Of a stretch of 54,877 bases of DNA, positions 43,958-52,003 are shown piece by piece (positions within the stretch are counted from its first letter, which is position 1; each line of letters opens with the position of its first letter). The stretch is from positions 1-54,877 of the forward strand of contig JALHMY010000064.1 of NCBI GenBank assembly GCA_022843805.1. The letters are read 5' to 3'. Below the pieces are notes generated by a model, which saw only the letters and a program-made list of their open reading frames with translations, searched no databases and was not told the origin of the DNA. The stretch is from Fuerstiella sp. Its GTDB lineage: Bacteria > Planctomycetota > Planctomycetia > Planctomycetales > Planctomycetaceae. Made by a program: the position numbers and the translations under genes.

Positions 43958-45047
43958 CTCACCCTGGCGACTGAGTGTGTGCAGTTTGTAGTTGGCCCCA
44001 ACCGACCCCGTGTCGGTCGAGCCCAGGTTTGGCAACTACAATCGTACTCGTACTCGTACTCGGTTGCGCCGCAACGGCATAACCGACGTTCGTTCCCGAA
44101 CGACTTAACGTTGTTCGTCACGCGAAAGAATTCGAGTTCATCGCAAAAACCCGAAGAACAAGCTGGCCCCACCCTGGTGCATAGGCGAGGTAAACCCACG
44201 AGGCAAGCTCGCGGGCGACTGATTGCCTCCGCTAGCCCCCGCGAGCTCGTGGGTACCCGGCGCAGCTTACCGTGAACGCGGCGGGCAGAAATGCCCAGGC
44301 GGCATTTCGCGCCCCCTCTCGGGCTGCATGTCAATCCATCCACCAGCAGCTGTTTCAAAATCAACGGCTGCGTTGCAGCAAACTGCAACATGCGGGAAAT
44401 GCCGACCCATTGTTTAAAATGTCTCTTCACTCCTCGGTACCCAGTCACAACACTGTGCCGGGAAAGAGGCGCAACGTCGTTTGGTTCCTGAAAATCCTTA
44501 CAAACTGAATCCACTCGGAACGATTCGTGCTGTCAGCAAGGTTTGGAGCATTGGCAAAGTTGAAAATCGTCGCGTGATTGCTTTCTGAAAGCTTCGGGAG
44601 AATCGTGGGATGGAATTCATCGGACCAAACTGCGGATTTTAAGGGATGATCGTGGGGCGATTGAAAAAACGGGGGCTGTTCAGGCGATTCCGGGAGAAAC
44701 CAGGCAGGATTCATCGAGGACTGTGGGTGGGCAATTTTCCGCCCATGAACTGCCTGTTTTCCTTGCTATCTCGCCCAATTTATTGCTTGTGACGCATGAT
44801 CATGCCATTGGCTGCGTGAAACCGGCTGAGTCTGACGGGAATGGCTCCAATTCGTTGACGGAAGTCTGGGGCAGGGCTAGATTCAAGCGACGTTTCCGCC
44901 ACGGTTTTTCCGTCCGCAAACGTGTTGAATCTTTGGGAATTTGCTGTTGTAGAGGGTGTATTGCCACCCATGGGAACGAAGTGCGCGCGGTCCACTGTGG
45001 CGGGAATGGCAGCGTTTTAACGCATTCATGGATGTGACGAGCCGTTC
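43958..45047. other. Gene-free region between epsI and the glycan cluster
   Basis: About 1.1 kb with only short chance frames. It contains CTCGTACTCGTACTCG at 44044-44059 and an inverted repeat at 44190-44256. A possible decayed gene cannot be excluded. The promoter of the downstream glycosyltransferase genes should lie near the right end, mixed with the repeat cluster. Confidence 0.5.
44190..44256. repeat. Inverted repeat pair with CCCACGAG arms
   Basis: ACCCACGAGGCAAGCTCGCG near 44194 is matched in inverse by CGCGAGCTCGTGGGTACC near 44240. Each half also has an internal stem (CGAG/CTCG), and the outer ends read GTAA and, inverted, GTAC, like the other REP-type pairs of this window. Confidence 0.65.
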
Positions 45048-45219
45048 GTACGACAGGCTTTCCAGCCTGTCACGGTTGTGTAGGACAGGCTTTCCAGCCT
45101 GTCGTAAAGCAATAAAACTCGGAATCACAGTCAGACTGGAAAGTCTGACGTACGGAATCACGGTCAGACTGGAAAGTCTGACGTACGGAAACGCAGTCAG
45201 ACTGGAAAGTCTGACGTAC
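45048..45219. repeat. BIME-like cluster: two direct and three inverted GTAG/GTAC hairpins
   Basis: Direct units at 45048-45071 (head GTAC) and 45080-45103 (head GTAG) have arm GACAGGCT and loop TTCC. Inverted units at 45130-45153, 45163-45186 and 45196-45219 have arm GTCAGACT, loop GGAA and end GTAC. The arms differ between the two sets but each pairs perfectly with itself. Confidence 0.88.
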
Positions 45220-45264
45220 TTTTAGAGCGTAACATTGCCCCAGAAGCCTCAGCCTGAGAACTTG

Positions 45265-46356
45265 ATGTCACTTGAACAGCCATGTCAGGAGCGAGTTTCT
45301 GATATGGGATTGCACGAGACATCTGATTCCGTCAGCTCCAAAGCCGATGTGGGAGTTGTCGTGATTGGTCGTAACGAAGGGGAGCGGCTAAAACGCTGTC
45401 TCCGCTCGCTGGTGAACGACTGCCGACTGATGGTGTATGTAGACTCCGGATCGACCGACGGAAGTGGTGATTTCGCCCGCAGTCTGGGAGTGGATGTGGT
45501 GGACCTGGATTTGTCTCTGCCATTTACCATGGCACGGGGACGCAATGCCGGGTTTCAGAGACTGTGTGAACGGAATTCGGACATTCAATTTGTGCAATTT
45601 GTCGATGGAGACTGCGAAATCGTTCCCGGCTGGTTATCCGCCGGTGTGTCGTCAATGGCACAAAATAGCGACGTTGTAGCGGTTTGTGGTCGTCTTCGGG
45701 AGAAATTCCCAGAGGCAACTCGCTTCAATCAGCTGTGTGATCTCGAATGGGAGCAACCAGAGGGCTTTTCACGGTCCTGTGGAGGAATTGCTATGTATCG
45801 CATGAAACCCTTCAGAGATTGTAGAGGCTTTGATGAATCACTCATCGCTGGTGAAGAGGGAGAATTGTGCTTCAGGCTCCGTTCGAAGGGTTGGAAGATT
45901 CTACGCCTGGCGAGCGAAATGGGAATACATGATGCTGCGATCACGACCTGGACTCAGTGGTTCAAACGAGTCGTTCGTGGTGGTCATGCCTATGCCGAGG
46001 GCGCCTTTTTGCACGGCAACAGTCCTGAACGTTACAACCGGCGTCAAACTCGCAGCGCTTTGTTCTGGGGTCTTGTGGTTCCGTGCCTGAGTTTACTGAT
46101 TGGTTTGCTGGGTCTTCTGGTAAAACCGGCACTTCTGGCCCTGCTCTTTCTTCCTGTGGCTGGCAGCCTGATCGTGCTCGGCCGCATCTATTGCAGTTAC
46201 CGTCGCCGAGGCCGATCACCTCGGCTGAGTATGATGGGTGCCTGTTTTTGCCTGCTGGCAAAGTTCCCTGAGGCGATTGGTGTGCTGAAGTTCCGACTGA
46301 ATCAGCTGACCGGCAAACGCAGCAGACTCATTGAATACAAAGTGGTTCAAAATTAA
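45265..46356 (+). CDS. Glycosyltransferase family 2 (GT-A fold), membrane-associated
   Basis: 363 residues. The N-terminal catalytic domain starts DVGVVVIGRNEGERLKRCLR, followed by VYVDSGSTDGS (nucleotide-binding Asp) and FVDGDCEI (the DxD-type metal site). The acceptor region includes GFDESLIAGEEGELCFRLR. Two hydrophobic segments near residues 275-315 (LVVPCLSLLIGLLGLLVK, LLALLFLPVAGSLIVL) anchor it in the membrane. Start ATG 45265 is chosen for GAGAA just upstream; ATG 45304, with AGGAG twelve bases away, is possible. Its stop codon TAA shares one base with the ATG of the next gene, so the two are coupled. Donor and acceptor unknown. Confidence 0.92.
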   Translation: MSLEQPCQERVSDMGLHETSDSVSSKADVGVVVIGRNEGERLKRCLRSLVNDCRLMVYVDSGSTDGSGDFARSLGVDVVDLDLSLPFTMARGRNAGFQRLCERNSDIQFVQFVDGDCEIVPGWLSAGVSSMAQNSDVVAVCGRLREKFPEATRFNQLCDLEWEQPEGFSRSCGGIAMYRMKPFRDCRGFDESLIAGEEGELCFRLRSKGWKILRLASEMGIHDAAITTWTQWFKRVVRGGHAYAEGAFLHGNSPERYNRRQTRSALFWGLVVPCLSLLIGLLGLLVKPALLALLFLPVAGSLIVLGRIYCSYRRRGRSPRLSMMGACFCLLAKFPEAIGVLKFRLNQLTGKRSRLIEYKVVQN

Positions 46357-47564
46357 TGATTCACTATATTAGTGCGACCGGTCCCGGAGATGCATGGGTC
46401 GTCAATGAGCTGGAAATTGTTGATCGGGCGGGCATTCCCTTTCAGCTGCATGCATTGAGGGCTCCGCGTTCTACCTATCATGCGTCTGCGTGGGGACAGA
46501 AGCTTGCATCGCTGACGACAGCCGTCTATCCGCTTAAAGGTGCGGATGTCTGGAGAATCGTTTCTGCTCCCTTTCGATTTCATCGCCACTTTTGTTCTGC
46601 TCTGATCAATGCGATTTTCGGTGAACGAGAGAATCTTCGCAATCGAATTGTCTGTCTGCTGCACTTGTTTGTCGCCTGTGCCTGGGCTACTCGACTACGT
46701 CAGTCGGGTGTCAAAGTCAGCCATATTCATTCGCAGTGGATTCATGCACCAGGGTCCGTTGGATTTTACGGTGCATGGCTGCTGAATGTTTCGTTCAGCT
46801 TCACCGGCCATGCGGCGGATATCTATCGGGAACGAGTGGCATTAAAAGACAAAATCCGACGGGCGAAATTTATCGGCTGTATTTCCACTTACCACGAACG
46901 GTTTTTCCTGGATCTGGGCGCTCGTCCCGAACAGCTGCGACTGGTGTATTGCGGAATCGACGTCACAAAATTCTTTCCAAAGCCGCTGGCTCCCGTCAGT
47001 CAGGGACTAAAAATTCGTTCGTCCGGACGGCTTGTGGAAAAGAAGGGGTTTGAATACCTGATTGACAGCTGCCAGATTCTGCGTCAGCGAGGCATTCCGT
47101 TTGAATGCGTGCTCGCCGGTTCAGGCCCTCTGGAACAGGAACTGCGACAGCGAGTTGATCAGCTAAAATTGAACGATTGCGTAAAACTCACCGGGACGGC
47201 CGTCAAACAGGAAGATATTCCCGAGTTCATGCACAGCGGCAATGTTTATTGTCTGCCGTGTGTGTGGGCACGGGACAACGATGTGGACGGATTACCTCAG
47301 ATGCTGATGGAAGCCATGGCCTGTGGACTTCCAGCCATTTCAACTCGGCTGGTAGGCATTCCCGATCTGATCATTGACGGCCAGACCGGACTGCTCGTGG
47401 AACCTCGCCAGGCCGAACAGCTCGCTGATGCTCTGATGAAGTTTCAGGATCAGTCATATGCCGACAAGCTCGCTGAAAACGGCCGTCAGCATGTCCTGGC
47501 AAAATTTGAAATCGAAGCGGCCCTTCAACCGCTTCTAAACGAATATCGACGAATTCTTGCGTAG
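46356..47564 (+). CDS. Glycosyltransferase family 4 (GT-B fold)
   Basis: 402 residues beginning MIHYISATGPGDAWVVNELE. The N-terminal domain has IHSQWIHAPGSVGFYGAWLL and FSFTGHAADIY. The C-terminal donor domain has IRSSGRLVEKKGFEYLIDS, VLAGSGPLEQELR and LPQMLMEAMACGLPAISTRL, the E-x7-E-like pattern of GT4 enzymes. It overlaps the preceding GT2 gene by one base. The TAG stop codon (47562-47564) belongs to the GTAG head of a REP-like hairpin that follows directly. It works in the cytoplasm on the lipid-linked glycan; specificity cannot be read from sequence. Confidence 0.94.
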   Translation: MIHYISATGPGDAWVVNELEIVDRAGIPFQLHALRAPRSTYHASAWGQKLASLTTAVYPLKGADVWRIVSAPFRFHRHFCSALINAIFGERENLRNRIVCLLHLFVACAWATRLRQSGVKVSHIHSQWIHAPGSVGFYGAWLLNVSFSFTGHAADIYRERVALKDKIRRAKFIGCISTYHERFFLDLGARPEQLRLVYCGIDVTKFFPKPLAPVSQGLKIRSSGRLVEKKGFEYLIDSCQILRQRGIPFECVLAGSGPLEQELRQRVDQLKLNDCVKLTGTAVKQEDIPEFMHSGNVYCLPCVWARDNDVDGLPQMLMEAMACGLPAISTRLVGIPDLIIDGQTGLLVEPRQAEQLADALMKFQDQSYADKLAENGRQHVLAKFEIEAALQPLLNEYRRILA

Positions 47565-47635
47565 GACAGGCTTTCCAGCCTGTCATGTAAGCAGGGAAAC
47601 AAGGAATCACAGTCAGCCTGGAAAGGCTGACGTAC
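47561..47635. repeat. BIME: GTAG hairpin and its inverted partner
   Basis: Left unit 47561-47584: GTAG, arm GACAGGCT, loop TTCC, complement. Right unit 47612-47635: arm GTCAGCCT, loop GGAA, complement, GTAC. It fills almost the entire 111-base gap between the GT4 and heptose kinase genes and may act as a transcript boundary or stabiliser. Confidence 0.88.
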
Positions 47636-47675
47636 AAGATAACAACACACCCAGAAAATCTCAGGGGCCTCATTA

Positions 47676-48680
47676 GTGATTATTACTCGCACTCCTTACC
47701 GAATCAGTCTGACGGGTGGAGGTACGGATTTACCCAGCTTTTATCGGGAGGAGTTTGGCGCGGTTCTATCCTTTGCACTCGACAAACACATGTATGTCAC
47801 GGTGAGTCCAAGGTTTGACGCCACCACTCGAGTTGCATACACGAAGACGGAAATTGCTTCGGATGTGAATCAGATCGAGCATACGATTGTCCGTGAAGCT
47901 CTGAAAATGACAGGGTTGGGACGTCACCTGGAAATTACAACGGTGGGCGATGTGCCGGCGGGCACGGGGTTGGGTTCCAGCAGCAGTCTGACGGTGGGAT
48001 TATTGAATGCGTTATACGCATATCGAGGTGAAGTCAGTTCACCGATGAAGCTGGCGTCGCAGGCCTGTGAAATTGAAATCGACCTGTTGAAAAAACCGAT
48101 TGGCAAGCAGGATCAGTTTGCAGCCGCATTTGGTGGAATCAATTACATCCGTTTCAACCCGGATGAGACGGTGGATGTTGAACCGGTTCCCTGCCGCCCC
48201 GAAACAGTGTCGCAGTTGAACTCACATGCAATGCTGCTTTATACCGACATGCAGCGTGACGCGGATAAAATTCTTAAGCAGCAGAGCGAACAGACAAACG
48301 ATCGCCGCAGCATTTTACGAGCCATGCGTGACCTGACGGTGGAAATGCGTCAGGCTCTTTCCGGGACAACCGATCTGGCCAGAATCGGAGCGATTCTGGA
48401 TGAAGGCTGGCAGTTAAAACGCTCGCTGGGTTTTGGCATATCCATGCAGATGGTCGATACCTGGTATGAAACAGCGAAACGCTGCGGAGCGATGGGCGGC
48501 AAGCTTCTGGGAGCCGGTGGCGGCGGCTTTCTACTGTTACTGGCTGCACCGGACGTACAGGACCGCATCCGCGCCGAGCTCGGAAATCCTCGTGAACTGG
48601 AATTTGGAATCGATCGAGCGGGAAGCCGAGTGATCTTCATCAGCGACCACAACCGCCTCCTAAAGAATCAACCCCTATAA
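47676..48680 (+). CDS. hddA: GHMP-family sugar kinase, D-glycero-D-manno-heptose 7-phosphate kinase-like
   Basis: Phosphorylates a heptose 7-phosphate at C1 in GDP-heptose synthesis, by family knowledge. The 334-residue chain begins MIITRTPYRISLTGGGTDLP, a signature of the HddA-like branch. It has the GHMP motif PAGTGLGSSSSL at residues 94-105 and the third motif MGGKLLGAGGGGFLLLL near residue 270. Start is GTG 47676, with AGGGG ten bases upstream. A nucleotidyltransferase and a heptose-bisphosphate phosphatase lie 1.6 to 2.4 kb downstream and complete most of the route. No sedoheptulose 7-phosphate isomerase (GmhA) is present. A related GHMP kinase acting on fucose-type sugars is the alternative. 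Confidence 0.88.
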   Translation: MIITRTPYRISLTGGGTDLPSFYREEFGAVLSFALDKHMYVTVSPRFDATTRVAYTKTEIASDVNQIEHTIVREALKMTGLGRHLEITTVGDVPAGTGLGSSSSLTVGLLNALYAYRGEVSSPMKLASQACEIEIDLLKKPIGKQDQFAAAFGGINYIRFNPDETVDVEPVPCRPETVSQLNSHAMLLYTDMQRDADKILKQQSEQTNDRRSILRAMRDLTVEMRQALSGTTDLARIGAILDEGWQLKRSLGFGISMQMVDTWYETAKRCGAMGGKLLGAGGGGFLLLLAAPDVQDRIRAELGNPRELEFGIDRAGSRVIFISDHNRLLKNQPL

Positions 48681-49204
48681 ACAAAAAAAGGCGAGCGGTG
48701 TGGCGTCAGCCCACCGAGTGCGTCGTCGTACCATAATCTTCCATCAACCATATTCATATCGTAGCGCTGGCTTTAGCCAACCATCTTCAATTTAGCGTTG
48801 GCTTTACAACCACTCAATTCCATGCCTTCCCCGGTTACGGCGACGCGATGTTCATCGATTTGTCGTCGAGATGTTTTTTTGACCACTATGAGCCACCCCC
48901 GATTCGTAGCAGCATCACTACTGCTCTCTCGAGTCTTAAAATGTAGGTTGGACATTCCTGTCCGATCCGACTGCATTTTGACGGGCAAGAATGCCCATCG
49001 TACACCAAACCGAAGTACTGACAGAGCACCATTCATCAATACTGTGCTCAGCTCCCGCTGAGCGGAGAAAAAGCAGACGGGAGGGCGAAGCTGCCGATGA
49101 GCCGTGAGAAGTTCGGCTCGGCAGGAGCCTCGCCCTCCCGAAAAACGATTTCGCCGCTTGCCTTAAACAACACCCCGAAACACCCCAAACACCCAAACGA
49201 AAAC
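48681..49204. repeat. Mosaic of REP-like hairpins, several families
   Basis: In order: a hairpin with arms around GAGCGGTGTGG at 48692-48720; GTAG-headed unit with arm TGGCT at 48761-48779; a degenerate unit at 48792-48810; GTAG-headed unit with arm GGACA and loop TTCC at 48943-48963; an inverted unit with arm GGGCA ending GTAC at 48983-49003; and a GGAG-type pair at 49078-49141. No gene lies in the gap. Confidence 0.75.
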
Positions 49205-50326
49205 ATGCGAATACTCATCACCGGCGGTGCCGGGTTTATTGGATCACATACCGCGGACGCACTGTTTGCCGCGGGCCATCAAATCCGGATTCTGGACAGC
49301 CTTGAACAGCCCGTTCATCCAAACAGTCAGAAACCGTCATATCTGAACCCCGAGTTTGAATTCATTCAGGGAGACGTGCGTGACGAAAAGCTGATGACCA
49401 CAGCACTGCAGGGCTGCGATGCGGTCTATCATCTGGCCGCATTTCAGGACTACCTGCCCACCTTCAGCAAATTCTTTGACGTCAACGCCACCTCCACCGC
49501 ACTGATTTATGAAATCATTGTGCGAGACCGATTGCCCGTCAAAAAAGTGATCGTCGCCAGCAGCCAGGCAACACTCGGTGAAGGCCTGTATCACGACGCC
49601 AACGGTCGGCCTCTGTTGCCCGATATTCGGCCAGACAGCCAGCTAAGTCGGGGGAAGTGGGAAATTGAAGCTCCGAAGGGATTTTTCGGACCCGTCAAAT
49701 GGCAGGCCACGAACGAAACGGTCGCCAACCCTCAGAACCAGTACGGCATCAGCAAGATTACGGAAGAAAAAATCGCCCTGCATTTGGGACGTCGTTATGA
49801 AATTCCCAGCGTCGCCATGAGATACTCGATTGTCCAGGGACCTCGTCAGAGCTTCTACAATGCGTACAGCGGAGCCTGCCGAATCTTTTGCCTGTCATTT
49901 CATCAGGGTGTTGAGCCGGCCATTTACGAAGACGGCCAGCAGGTGCGGGACTTCGTCAATATTCAGGACGTTGTGGCGGCCAACTGCCTTGTATTGAACG
50001 ATGATCGAGCCAACTATGAAATGTTTCACGTCGGCGGAAATCGGGCCATTACCGTCTCGGAGTTTGCATCGGCGGTTGCGGAAGTGTTTGGTGTGAAGGG
50101 CTATGTTCCGAAGCCATGTGGCAGATATCGATTCGGTGACACTCGCCACATCTTCAGTGACGTCTCGAAATTGCAGGCACTCGGATGGGATGCAACTCGT
50201 ACCGTTTATCAGAGCATCGAAGCATACCGCGAGTGGCTTTCGCAGGCCGTGGATCTGGGCGAGATCCTTGCGTTCAGCAATCGCCAGATGGCAAAAATGA
50301 ATGTCGTGCGAGAGGTTGCGGAATGA
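49205..50326 (+). CDS. NAD-dependent sugar epimerase/dehydratase (extended SDR)
   Basis: Modifies a nucleotide-activated sugar in the cytoplasm. The 373-residue chain starts MRILITGGAGFIGSHT with the Rossmann motif Gly7-Gly10-Gly13, has the catalytic pair Tyr180 and Lys184 in YGISK and an upstream ASSQATLGEG segment as the Ser site. Late motifs VRDFVNIQDVV and MFHVGGN are typical of extended SDRs. The ATG at 49205 starts precisely at the Rossmann fold; the upstream open frame runs through a repeat and is not coding. It overlaps the nucleotidyltransferase gene by four bases (ATGA). Because of its neighbours it may act on GDP-heptose, but another nucleotide sugar is possible. Confidence 0.92.
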   Translation: MRILITGGAGFIGSHTADALFAAGHQIRILDSLEQPVHPNSQKPSYLNPEFEFIQGDVRDEKLMTTALQGCDAVYHLAAFQDYLPTFSKFFDVNATSTALIYEIIVRDRLPVKKVIVASSQATLGEGLYHDANGRPLLPDIRPDSQLSRGKWEIEAPKGFFGPVKWQATNETVANPQNQYGISKITEEKIALHLGRRYEIPSVAMRYSIVQGPRQSFYNAYSGACRIFCLSFHQGVEPAIYEDGQQVRDFVNIQDVVAANCLVLNDDRANYEMFHVGGNRAITVSEFASAVAEVFGVKGYVPKPCGRYRFGDTRHIFSDVSKLQALGWDATRTVYQSIEAYREWLSQAVDLGEILAFSNRQMAKMNVVREVAE

Positions 50327-51048
50327 GCCGGGTCAAAGCCATTCTGCTGGCCGGCGGTCTGGGAACTCGTCTGCGACCCATCACAGACACGATCACCAAA
50401 TGTCTGGTGCCCGTGGCCGGTCGTCCGCTTCTGGATTACTGGTTTGAAGCCCTGCAAAGGGCTGGAATTCGGGATGTGCTGATTAATACTCATCATCTTC
50501 CCGATCAGGTTCGCGAATATATCAGTCAAAAGAATCAGGCCGGATGGAATGTGCAGGAAGCGTGGGAACCGGAGCTGCTCGGTTCGGCCGGAACAATACG
50601 AGCAAATCGAGCATGGTGTGACGACGCTGATCACTGTCTGATCATCTATGCCGACAATCTGTCCACCGTTGACCTCGGCCAGTTCATGGAGTTTCACCAG
50701 TCGCACTCCGACCCGTTTACCATGCTGTTATTTCAGACTCCCAATCCCACAGCCTGTGGAATCGCGACAGTGGATGAGCAGCAGCGGATTATTCAGTTTG
50801 TGGAAAAGCCAAAGCAGCCGACAGGCAACCTGGCCAATGGAGGCGTTTATGCGTGGACAGCGGACGCGTACCGGGAAATTGCCGACTGCAATGCGTTTGA
50901 CCTGGGTTTTGATGTCCTGCCGCGATTTGTGGGACGCATGAAAGGCTGGCCATTTTCCGGATATCATCTGGACATCGGCACGCATGAGAATCTGGCGAAA
51001 GCCAATGGGGATGCTGTCCGGTTATTTGGAGAGAGCAAACCGGAATGA
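50323..51048 (+). CDS. Sugar-1-phosphate nucleotidyltransferase (HddC-like)
   Basis: Makes a nucleotide sugar from sugar-1-phosphate and NTP. The 241-residue chain has the signature AILLAGGLGTRLRPITDTIT followed by KCLVPVAGRPLLDYW, the metal-site IIYADNLST and the late motifs FVEKPKQP and GYHLDIGTHENLAKAN. Length and gene context (heptose kinase, heptose-bisphosphatase) point to D-glycero-D-manno-heptose 1-phosphate guanylyltransferase; mannose- or glucose-1-phosphate enzymes of the same fold are alternatives. ATG 50323 overlaps the epimerase stop codon, and its own TGA overlaps the start of the phosphatase gene, so three genes are translationally coupled. Confidence 0.92.
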   Translation: MSRVKAILLAGGLGTRLRPITDTITKCLVPVAGRPLLDYWFEALQRAGIRDVLINTHHLPDQVREYISQKNQAGWNVQEAWEPELLGSAGTIRANRAWCDDADHCLIIYADNLSTVDLGQFMEFHQSHSDPFTMLLFQTPNPTACGIATVDEQQRIIQFVEKPKQPTGNLANGGVYAWTADAYREIADCNAFDLGFDVLPRFVGRMKGWPFSGYHLDIGTHENLAKANGDAVRLFGESKPE

Positions 51049-51635
51049 GGCCCGCCATTTTTCTGGATCGTGATGGGACGATCATCGAGCAGGTGCATCA
51101 TCTGAATCGAGTGGAAGATGTGGCCGTCTATCCGTTTGCTGCGGATGCATTGCGTGAGTTTCAGGCGGCCGGATTTGCCACGGTGATCGTGACAAATCAG
51201 TCAGCGATCGGACGAGGGTTACTGGACGAAGCGGGGCTTGAGCAAATCCACGATGAGATGTTTCGGCAGCTGGGAAGTCGTCAGTGCATCGATCGAATTT
51301 ATTACAGTACAAGTGTGCCGGTCAGCGGCGATCCGAGGGTGGTTGAGGATGCGTGGCGAAAGCCGGGTCCAGGGATGCTGGAACGAGCTGCGGAAGAGCT
51401 GGGAATTGAGTTGAATGAATCGTGGATGATCGGCGACGCCATCAGCGACATGCTCGCTGGCCGCAACGCCGGATGTCGCGGCACTGTCCTCGTAAGAACC
51501 GGATACGGACATCGGATTACTCAGGCCGACCCAGCCATCGACTACACAACTGACAACCTGCTCACCGCCGCTCACCTTATCAAACTCGCCTGTGCGAGCA
51601 GTCAGTCTTCAAAGTCCCCGTCCCTCTCCGAGTGA
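51045..51635 (+). CDS. gmhB: D-glycero-D-manno-heptose 1,7-bisphosphate 7-phosphatase-like (HAD-IIIA)
   Basis: Removes the 7-phosphate between the kinase and the nucleotidyltransferase step. The 196-residue chain shows HAD motif I FLDRDGTI (nucleophile Asp8, Asp10), motif II VTNQSAIGRG, Lys in AWRKPGPGML and motif III WMIGDAISDM. The loop before RKP, which in many GmhB proteins carries a Cys/His zinc site, has no Cys here (SVPVSGDPRVVEDAW). The histidinol phosphatase branch is a less likely alternative. ATG 51045 overlaps the preceding stop codon. The last codons and the TGA stop lie inside a REP-like palindrome (arm GTCCCTC), so the repeat contributes the C-terminal residues SLSE. Confidence 0.9.
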   Translation: MRPAIFLDRDGTIIEQVHHLNRVEDVAVYPFAADALREFQAAGFATVIVTNQSAIGRGLLDEAGLEQIHDEMFRQLGSRQCIDRIYYSTSVPVSGDPRVVEDAWRKPGPGMLERAAEELGIELNESWMIGDAISDMLAGRNAGCRGTVLVRTGYGHRITQADPAIDYTTDNLLTAAHLIKLACASSQSSKSPSLSE

Positions 51636-51930
51636 CAAAGTAGCCGTCACTCTCCGAGTGACGAACTGCGATTCATTTTTTCGGCCCAGCGGGCCATCCG
51701 TTTTGATAGCCTGGCCCATCGGGCCAGGACCGGGAACTCCAAAGGTTCCAAAGGCCCAACGGGCCGACCATTTGATGCGTTTGTGGCGCCCGCAAAATGG
51801 CCGGCCCGTTGGGCCTCAATCATTAGGGGGCGTTTTCCAGGGCCGCTGGCCCTGGCTATAGAAACGGCTGGCCCTTTGGGCCGTTATCAACACCGTTTAA
51901 CCCGTGGCCGAAAGGCCAGGCCGCAGCCAA
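51620..51930. repeat. REP-like hairpins and GGCC-type palindromes
   Basis: A headless unit at 51620-51636 overlaps the gmhB stop. A full unit at 51640-51662 has GTAG, CC and arm GTCACTC with loop TCC. From about 51680 to 51930 follow several palindromes with GGCC centres, such as CCTGGCCCATCGGGCCAGG at 51710 and CGGCCCGTTGGGCC at 51801, ending with an arm matching the hairpin at 36670. No gene occupies the 368-base gap before galE. Confidence 0.8.
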
Positions 51931-52003
51931 CCCGTCCTTTCGGCGCCGCGATCCCCTCAACCCCCACATCAAAACAAACCACCTTTTCAAGGCAACAAAC
52001 TCA

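Noticed and set aside
45048..45219. Regularly spaced repeats as a possible CRISPR array
   Set aside because: Units are self-complementary hairpins in both orientations with spacers of about 9-27 bases, and there are no cas genes.
48683..48720. A-run followed by a hairpin after the heptose kinase gene
   Set aside because: It would be a terminator only for a minus-strand gene, and none exists here; it is better read as a repeat element.
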